Origin: Hyphomicrobiales bacterium
Lineage (GTDB): Bacteria > Pseudomonadota > Alphaproteobacteria > Rhizobiales > Xanthobacteraceae
Direction: 5' to 3'
Assembly (NCBI GenBank): GCA_003164375.1
Contig: PLTE01000231.1
Location: forward strand, 1 to 10,370
Length of the DNA: 10,370 nt
This document shows positions 6,556 through 10,370 of this stretch, piece by piece. Within the stretch, counting starts at the first letter, position 1; every line of letters starts with the position of its first letter. Under the pieces are notes generated by a model. The model was not told where the DNA came from and did no database searches. It saw nothing but the letters and a program-made list of their open reading frames with translations. The translations under genes were made by a program, and so were the position numbers.

Positions 6556-6620
6556 CCGGGAGCTTTCTTGACCGGGAGCTTTCCTGACCGGGAGCTTTCC
6601 TGACCGGGAGCTTTCCTGAC
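6541..6620. repeat. array of five 16-bp direct tandem repeats across the marR 3' end
   Basis: The unit CGGGAGCTTTCCTGAC occurs head to tail at 6541-6556, 6557-6572, 6573-6588, 6589-6604 and 6605-6620. Four copies are identical and the second has one C-to-T change at 6568. The first unit encodes the last MarR residues (Arg-Glu-Leu-Ser) and its TGA stop (6553-6555); the others are intergenic. The last ends beside the -35-like CTGACA of a candidate exporter promoter. Near identity suggests recent expansion by slippage. There are no spacers, so it is not a CRISPR. Confidence 0.95.
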
Positions 6621-6643
6621 ATAGTGCGGGCCGCGCCAATATT
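6616..6643 (+). promoter_or_regulatory. candidate promoter of the ABC exporter gene
   Basis: CTGACA (6616-6621, five of six matches to TTGACA) is formed by the end of the last 16-bp repeat plus one base. A 16-bp spacer leads to AATATT (6638-6643, four of six). Transcription would begin near 6650, about 13 bases before the ATG at 6663. The -10 match is modest, and read-through from marR is the alternative. Confidence 0.35.
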
Positions 6644-6662
6644 CCGCTGCTAAAACCACGCC

Positions 6663-8417
6663 ATGTCATTTTTCCGCATCTATCTCCGCGTGCTCGCTTT
6701 GTTGCGCTCCGACGCCCGGCTTGCCGTCACCTTGGCGGTCGCGAATATCGCGCTCGCCGCCGCCCAATTCGTCGAGCCGGTGCTGTTCGGCCGTATCGTC
6801 GACGCCTTGTCGGGCGCGCTGCCGGCGGGCCTTGAGCCGGCCGCATGGGCGCTCTTGCCGCTGGTCGGCACCTGGGTCGGCTTCGGCCTGTTCATCATCG
6901 CTGCCGGCACGCTGGTGGCATGGTTCGCCGATCGCCTGGCGCACCGCCGTCGCAACCTGGTGCTGGCCGATTATTTCGAGCACGTTTTGCAATTGCCGCT
7001 CGCCTATCACTCCGGCGAACATTCCGGCCGCCAGATGAAAATCATGCTCTCGGGCACCGACACGCTGTGGTGGCTATGGGTGTCGTTCTTCCGCGAGCAT
7101 TTCGCGGCCTTCGTGTTTATCGTGATCCTCCTCCCGGCGTCGCTGTTCCTCAACTGGCGGCTCGCGCTACCGCTCCTCGTCCTGTGCGTGGCTTTCGTCG
7201 CGCTGACCGTCGTGGTGATCCACAAGGCCTTCGCCTTGCAGCGCCAGGTCGAGCGGCACTATTCCGAGCTCGCCGAGACCGCGGCCGACGCGCTCGGCAA
7301 CATCGCGCTGGTGCAGAGCTACGCCCGCATCGAGATCGAAGTCTCAGGGCTCAAAAGCCTCGTCGACTCGCTCCTGCGCGCCCAAATGCCGGTGTTGTCG
7401 TGGTGGGCCATCGCCGCCGTGCTCACCCGCGCCGGCACCACGCTGACCTTGCTGGTGATCCTTCTGGTCGGGACTTATCTGAAACTCTTAGGCCTTGCTT
7501 CGGTCGGCCAGATCGTCAGCTTCATGAGCATCTCAGCGATGCTGATCACGCGGCTCGAACAGGCGGTCAGCTTCGCCAATCGCCTGTTCACCGATGCGCC
7601 GAAGCTTGCCGACTTCTTCGGCGTGCTCGACACCGTGCCCGCGGTGCGCGACCGGCCCGACGCCTTCGATCCCGGCCGCGTGCGCGGCCTCGTCGAATTC
7701 AACACCGTGTCGCTGTCCTACGACGGCAGGCGCTCGGCGGTCGCGGATCTAAGCTTCACCGCGCTCCCCGGCGATCGCATCGCGCTGGTCGGCCCGACCG
7801 GCAGCGGCAAATCGACGGCGCTCGCATTGCTGTATCGCGCCTTCGATCCGCAGACGGGCTTCATCAAAGTCGACGGCATGGACGTCCGCGGCTTCACGCT
7901 GACGGGCTTGCGCCGCAACATCGGCGTCGTATTCCAGGAGACGCTGTTGTTCAACCGCTCGATCGCCGAGAATCTGCGCGTCGGCAAGCCGGACGCCAGC
8001 GACGAGGAGATGCGCGACGCCGCCGCCCGCGCCCAGGCGCTGGACTTCATCGACCGCAATCCCGACGGCTTCGAAGCGCGCATCGGTGAGCGCGGCAGGC
8101 TGCTCTCCGGCGGCGAACGCCAGCGATTGGCAATCGCGCGCGCGTTGCTCAAAGACCCGCCGATCCTGATCCTCGACGAGGCAACGAGCGCACTCGATCC
8201 GGTCACCGAAGCCCGCGTCACCGCAGCGCTCGACGAAGTGATGAAGGGCCGCACCACTTTCGTCATCGCCCATCGCCTCGCCACCGTGCGCGAGGCCACC
8301 CGGATTTTGGTGTTTCAGAATGGCCGCATCGCCGAGACCGGCACGTTCGACGAACTGGTCGCGCGCGGCGGATTTTTCGCCGAGCTGGTGCAGGCGCAGT
8401 TCGCGCCGGCCAAATAA
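6663..8417 (+). CDS. ndvA: ABC exporter, fused permease/ATPase, NdvA-like glucan exporter family
   Basis: This 584-residue half-transporter has an N-terminal membrane domain (about 1-315, six likely helices, e.g. 20-45, 65-88, 148-168, 169-188, 248-272 and 280-295) and a C-terminal ATPase (about 343-580). ATPase motifs are complete: Walker A GPTGSGKST (377-385), Q-loop Q425, signature LSGGERQ (481-487), Walker B ILILDEATS (501-509) with E506, D-loop SALD (509-512) and H-loop H537. It should act as an inner-membrane homodimer. The permease resembles rhizobial NdvA/ChvA, which export cyclic beta-glucans: EPVLFGRI (38-45), ADRLAHRRR (89-97) and PVLSWWA (243-249) match NdvA from memory. Family is confident; the glucan substrate is inferred, since no glucan synthase gene is in the window. 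The ATG at 6663 gives an NdvA-like N-terminus but has no clear ribosome-binding site. It lies 107 bp after marR on the same strand. Confidence 0.9.
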   Translation: MSFFRIYLRVLALLRSDARLAVTLAVANIALAAAQFVEPVLFGRIVDALSGALPAGLEPAAWALLPLVGTWVGFGLFIIAAGTLVAWFADRLAHRRRNLVLADYFEHVLQLPLAYHSGEHSGRQMKIMLSGTDTLWWLWVSFFREHFAAFVFIVILLPASLFLNWRLALPLLVLCVAFVALTVVVIHKAFALQRQVERHYSELAETAADALGNIALVQSYARIEIEVSGLKSLVDSLLRAQMPVLSWWAIAAVLTRAGTTLTLLVILLVGTYLKLLGLASVGQIVSFMSISAMLITRLEQAVSFANRLFTDAPKLADFFGVLDTVPAVRDRPDAFDPGRVRGLVEFNTVSLSYDGRRSAVADLSFTALPGDRIALVGPTGSGKSTALALLYRAFDPQTGFIKVDGMDVRGFTLTGLRRNIGVVFQETLLFNRSIAENLRVGKPDASDEEMRDAAARAQALDFIDRNPDGFEARIGERGRLLSGGERQRLAIARALLKDPPILILDEATSALDPVTEARVTAALDEVMKGRTTFVIAHRLATVREATRILVFQNGRIAETGTFDELVARGGFFAELVQAQFAPAK

Positions 8418-8502
8418 CCGGGCATGCCGTCCGTCCATGCGAGCAAAGAAAAGCGATCCGGCGCGGCGCGGCCGAGCCTGGCCCTGGCATACGCGGTTGC
8501 CT

Positions 8503-9564
8503 TCATGCCGCCCGCGTTATGAAAGTGGCGTGCGTGACCGACACGGTCGTGCCGTGGGGCCCGGCCAAAGTCTCGACTTTGGCGTTGAGGTTCTGCGCCA
8601 GGGCCTTGATGATGCTGGTGCCGAGCCCGGTCTTTGCTTGAGCAAAGACGCCATCCGGCTTGCCAACTCCATTATCGGCGACCGACAGTTTCCAATTCGT
8701 TCCGTCGACGTCGTAGGCCACATCGATCCGGCCTTTCATCTTCTCGTCGGGGAACGCGTGCTTGAGGGCGTTCATGACAAGCTCCGTCGCGATCAAGCCG
8801 ATACTCTCGGCCTGACGGGAACTTAAATGGCCTGCCGCGCCCGTCACCTTCAAGATGATCGGCCGGGCATCCCTGATCATCGACGCCCCGAGGGCCGTAC
8901 CCAGTTTTTCGAGATAAGGAAGCATTTCGATAGGGCCCACGATCCCCGATGCATTGAGCTGCTGTTGAATGGTCGCGATCGATATGACGCGATCGTGAGT
9001 GTCCCGCAACAGGCTGCGGGTCTCCTCCGAGGAGACCGTGTTTGCCTTCATCAAGATAATTCCGGCAATGATTTGCAGGCTGTTGGAAATCCGGTGCTGA
9101 ATTTCTTCCAACAATATGTCCTTCTGTCGCAACAGATCGTCCTTTTGCTGCTCCAAAGCCCGCTGCGCGGTGACATCCTCGATTCCGAGCAGAATGGTCG
9201 TCTCGGCGCCTTCCTTGTAGAACACCTGGCGGGCGTTCAGCCGCATGATGCGCGCTCCCAGATGCGGAAAATCGTGCTCGACTTCGTAATCCTCCATCAC
9301 GCCATGTTGCGGAATGATTTCCTCGAGCAGCAGGCGAAGTTTCGGAATATCCCATTGCCCGTCGCCCAATGCGTAAAGCAGGTTTCCCTGCGTCTCCTCG
9401 GGGGACACTTCGAATGCCGAATAGAAGGAGCGGCTCGCGGCAATAACGCGCAATCCCTTGTCGAGTACGATGACAGGTTCGCGGACCGTATCGACGATGC
9501 TCTGAGCCAGCGCGCAGGCGTCCGCAACATTCGTAAACTGGTCTCTGAAATTGGTCTTTTGCAT
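8503..9564 (-). CDS. PAS-domain sensor histidine kinase, HisKA_2 family
   Basis: This soluble kinase, 353 residues from the ATG at 9564, would autophosphorylate a His and pass phosphate to a response regulator; none is encoded nearby. Numbering from the longer frame that begins TTG at 9642 (add 26 to the ATG-based count), a PAS sensor domain covers about 45-160 (VREPVIVLDKGLRVIAASRSF, 53-73), followed by a helical linker. The HisKA_2 dimerisation motif is LLEEIQHRISNSLQIIAGI (177-195), with phospho-acceptor H183. The HATPase domain has N-box TELVMNALKHAFPDE (286-300), G1 VADNGVGKPDG (321-331) and G2 GLGTSIIKAL (339-348). No transmembrane segment is visible, so the signal is cytoplasmic. I prefer the ATG at 9564, preceded closely by AAAGGG, because the TTG start lacks a ribosome-binding site and adds residues outside any domain. 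HisKA_2 kinases often feed the alphaproteobacterial general stress response, but no PhyR, NepR or EcfG gene is present. Confidence 0.9.
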   Translation of the reverse strand: MQKTNFRDQFTNVADACALAQSIVDTVREPVIVLDKGLRVIAASRSFYSAFEVSPEETQGNLLYALGDGQWDIPKLRLLLEEIIPQHGVMEDYEVEHDFPHLGARIMRLNARQVFYKEGAETTILLGIEDVTAQRALEQQKDDLLRQKDILLEEIQHRISNSLQIIAGIILMKANTVSSEETRSLLRDTHDRVISIATIQQQLNASGIVGPIEMLPYLEKLGTALGASMIRDARPIILKVTGAAGHLSSRQAESIGLIATELVMNALKHAFPDEKMKGRIDVAYDVDGTNWKLSVADNGVGKPDGVFAQAKTGLGTSIIKALAQNLNAKVETLAGPHGTTVSVTHATFITRAA

Positions 9565-9648
9565 GAACCCTTTGAACGGCACGCGATCGGCACAGCATCG
9601 GCCGAATGGCAGGTCGATGACGGCCTCGTAAACGCCCACCAAATAAGT

Positions 9649-9846
9649 TTAGAGCTTGTCCGGAAAGCGAGTCTGTATAGAATTGACCGCTTTGTTTGGC
9701 GCGCGGGGCTTCACGCCGCCGTCGGCGAGCATTCTGCCGACACGGCGCTGAACGGCCATATCGGTTGAATAGTCCTGCAGCCCGATCGCAGGGGACTTCA
9801 ACCAGGCGCGCAGATCCCTGCTCAGCGCATCGTTCTCGATTGTCAT
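9649..9846 (-). CDS. small hypothetical protein (65 residues)
   Basis: I do not recognise this 65-residue frame. It is a plausible gene: it starts with ATG at 9846, most codons up to about residue 50 end in G or C like the neighbouring genes, and the product is a mixed charged and hydrophobic sequence (RDLRAWLKSP at 10-19, AVQRRVGRMLADGG at 31-44) that could form one or two helices. There is no signal peptide or membrane segment. Third-position GC falls in the last 15 codons, so the end may be degenerate or a fragment of something longer. It is on the same strand as the kinase and ends just before the alternative TTG start at 9642, so the two may be co-transcribed. No strong ribosome-binding site is seen. 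A chance frame remains possible. Confidence 0.45.
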   Translation of the reverse strand: MTIENDALSRDLRAWLKSPAIGLQDYSTDMAVQRRVGRMLADGGVKPRAPNKAVNSIQTRFPDKL

Positions 9847-9896
9847 GGGCTCGCTTTCACCACGACAACAACCTCAAGGGTAAACGGTTCAAGCGC

Positions 9897-9965
9897 GTAG
9901 GACGGATTAGCTGAAGGCGTAATCCGCCGCCCCTCGGCGATTGAATGGCGAATACGCCGCGTAAA
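9897..9965. repeat. dispersed intergenic repeat with GGATTA/TAATCC hairpin
   Basis: CGGATTA (9903-9909) pairs with TAATCCG (9920-9926) around a ten-base loop. A diverged echo, GGCGAATACGCC, follows at 9948-9959. The pattern GTAGG-CGGATTAGC-GAAG-CGTAATCCGCC is, from memory, a widespread intergenic repeat in proteobacteria, including Bradyrhizobium relatives. It probably has no protein product. Copy number cannot be measured from this window. Confidence 0.6.
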
Positions 9966-10000
9966 TACGCCCAGCTTGCTTTGAAACGCCGACGGAAAGA

Positions 10001-10030
10001 CGCGGATGGCCGGAACAAGTCCGGCCATGA
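10001..10030. repeat. dispersed palindromic repeat ('MAGLVPAI' element)
   Basis: ATGGCCGGA (10006-10014) and TCCGGCCAT (10020-10028) form a perfect nine-base stem with loop ACAAG. Read on the minus strand the element gives MAGLVPAIRVF, a peptide signature I know from many spurious alphaproteobacterial ORFs built on this intergenic repeat. A run of seven A follows at 10035-10041. Because the T-run on the minus strand comes before the stem, it does not look like a terminator for that strand. Confidence 0.7.
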
Positions 10031-10066
10031 CGGCAAAAAAATAATCTTCGTCACAGAGACCTGACC

Positions 10067-10095
10067 TTGACATTAGTCACCGTTACCGTTACTCA
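10067..10095 (+). promoter_or_regulatory. possible -35 element upstream of the right-edge structured block
   Basis: A perfect TTGACA (10067-10072), preceded by C as in many alphaproteobacterial promoters, stands 31 bp before the first hairpin of the structured block. No good -10 box lies at 16-18 bp; TACTCA (10090-10095) matches poorly. The spacer contains a short direct repeat, CCGTTACCGTTAC. This is weak evidence for a plus-strand transcript entering the block. Confidence 0.25.
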
Positions 10096-10102
10096 ACCCA
10101 AA

Positions 10103-10370
10103 CCCTGCTCGCGAAGGACGCCTTTCGCGAGGGTACTCCTAGAGGCGGAGCGGGGGCGGTCCCGTGAGTGCAGCCATACACTGCATGAGCGGGCGGTCTG
10201 GGCATCGTCCCGTCCGGCGCGTGATCGGACTGCGAGGTGCTCGCTGCACTGGTGCCGGAGAGGGCCCTCCCGTTTGCATCCGGCGATTCCAGGAAGCGCG
10301 GCCCGGGCCGGGCTGGGGGTGAAACCCTGGTCAAAACCGCGGTGGGGCGCCGAAAGGCGAGCGCGCCCTG
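10103..10370. other. GC-rich, hairpin-rich block of unknown function, cut by window edge
   Basis: This block has no convincing gene but many inverted repeats: CTCGCGAA/TTCGCGAG (10108-10115 and 10124-10131, extendable to about ten pairs around ACGC), TGCAG/CTGCA (10169-10173 and 10181-10185), the palindrome GGCCCGGGCC (10300-10309), and CGCC-GAAA-GGCG (10348-10359), a GNRA tetraloop hairpin nested in GGGCGC/GCGCCC (10345-10350 and 10363-10368, an alternative pairing). It lacks the landmarks of rRNA, tRNA, tmRNA, RNase P RNA or a group II intron that I would expect to see. From memory, similar sequence recurs between genes in Bradyrhizobium-related genomes, so a dispersed repeat or structured RNA is likely. 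The element probably continues past 10370. Confidence 0.4.

Noticed and set aside
6541..6620. Possible CRISPR array
   Set aside because: The 16-bp units are directly adjacent with no spacers, and no cas gene is nearby.
6021..6659. Long minus-strand open frame of 212 codons opposite marR
   Set aside because: It is antisense to a clear MarR gene, its first part translates the 16-bp tandem repeats (QESSRSGKLPV-type repetition), and it has no family resemblance.
8418..8502. Possible bidirectional terminator between the convergent exporter and kinase genes
   Set aside because: Only a five-base inverted repeat (GCATG/CATGC) with no T-run was seen, which is too weak to call.
8827..9768. Plus-strand open frame of 313 codons
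   Set aside because: It is antisense to the histidine kinase, whose PAS, HisKA_2 and HATPase motifs are intact on the minus strand.
10006..10041. Possible intrinsic terminator (nine-base stem plus A/T run)
   Set aside because: On the plus strand the run is A rather than T, and on the minus strand the T-run precedes the stem, so the order is wrong for termination in either direction.
9843..10073. Minus-strand open frame of 76 codons containing MAGLVPAIRVF
   Set aside because: It is built from two dispersed intergenic palindromic repeats, a well-known source of spurious alphaproteobacterial ORFs.
10089..10334. Minus-strand open frame of 81 codons in the right-edge block
   Set aside because: The product is Pro/Ser/Ala-rich low-complexity text lying over several DNA hairpins, as expected from a structured or repeated non-coding element.
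10103..10370. Possible tmRNA, RNase P RNA or group II intron
   Set aside because: I found no T-arm, tag reading frame, RNase P core or intron GUGYG/domain V landmarks in the visible part.

Overview
The window looks like chromosomal DNA from a GC-rich alphaproteobacterium of the Hyphomicrobiales, most likely near Bradyrhizobium/Rhodopseudomonas and relatives. The basis is the high GC content, a PutA of about 1,030 residues without an N-terminal DNA-binding domain (the Bradyrhizobium type), an NdvA-like glucan exporter, a HisKA_2-type sensor kinase, and the dispersed palindrome whose minus-strand reading gives 'MAGLVPAI', common between genes in these bacteria. The taxon is inferred, not proven.

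Layout, left to right. Positions 1-203 hold no gene. Four segments then read on the minus strand: a DedA-family membrane protein (204-833), a HisE-like phosphoribosyl-ATP diphosphatase (887-1267), the bifunctional proline catabolic enzyme PutA (1331-4429), and a tight three-gene cassette (4514-5974) of two PhnB-like VOC proteins flanking an AHSA1/SRPBCC protein. Divergent from the cassette, a MarR-family regulator (6037-6555) and an NdvA-like ABC exporter (6663-8417) read on the plus strand. A PAS/HisKA_2 sensor histidine kinase (8503-9564, possibly to 9642) and a 65-codon hypothetical gene (9649-9846) read on the minus strand, convergent with the exporter. From 9847 to 10370 there is no convincing gene, only dispersed-repeat sequence and a GC-rich, hairpin-rich block that runs off the right edge.

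The clearest regulatory unit is the 62-bp divergent region 5975-6036. A perfect TTGACA -35 box, a 17-bp spacer containing a perfect 12-bp palindrome (GTTGATATCAAC), and a -10-like CATAAC are placed so that the marR transcript would start at or beside its ATG. This suggests an autoregulated, possibly leaderless MarR gene that may also control the divergent cassette. MarR C45 sits where OhrR-type regulators carry their reactive cysteine, so redox or electrophile sensing is a reasonable hypothesis.

The least expected DNA structures are an array of five 16-bp direct repeats (6541-6620) and the right-edge structured block. The array begins inside the last codons of marR, contains its stop codon, and ends on a -35-like box in front of the exporter. 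No defence island, CRISPR array, prophage or clearly new multi-gene system is visible. Most genes belong to recognisable families, and the novelty lies mainly in repeats and control regions.
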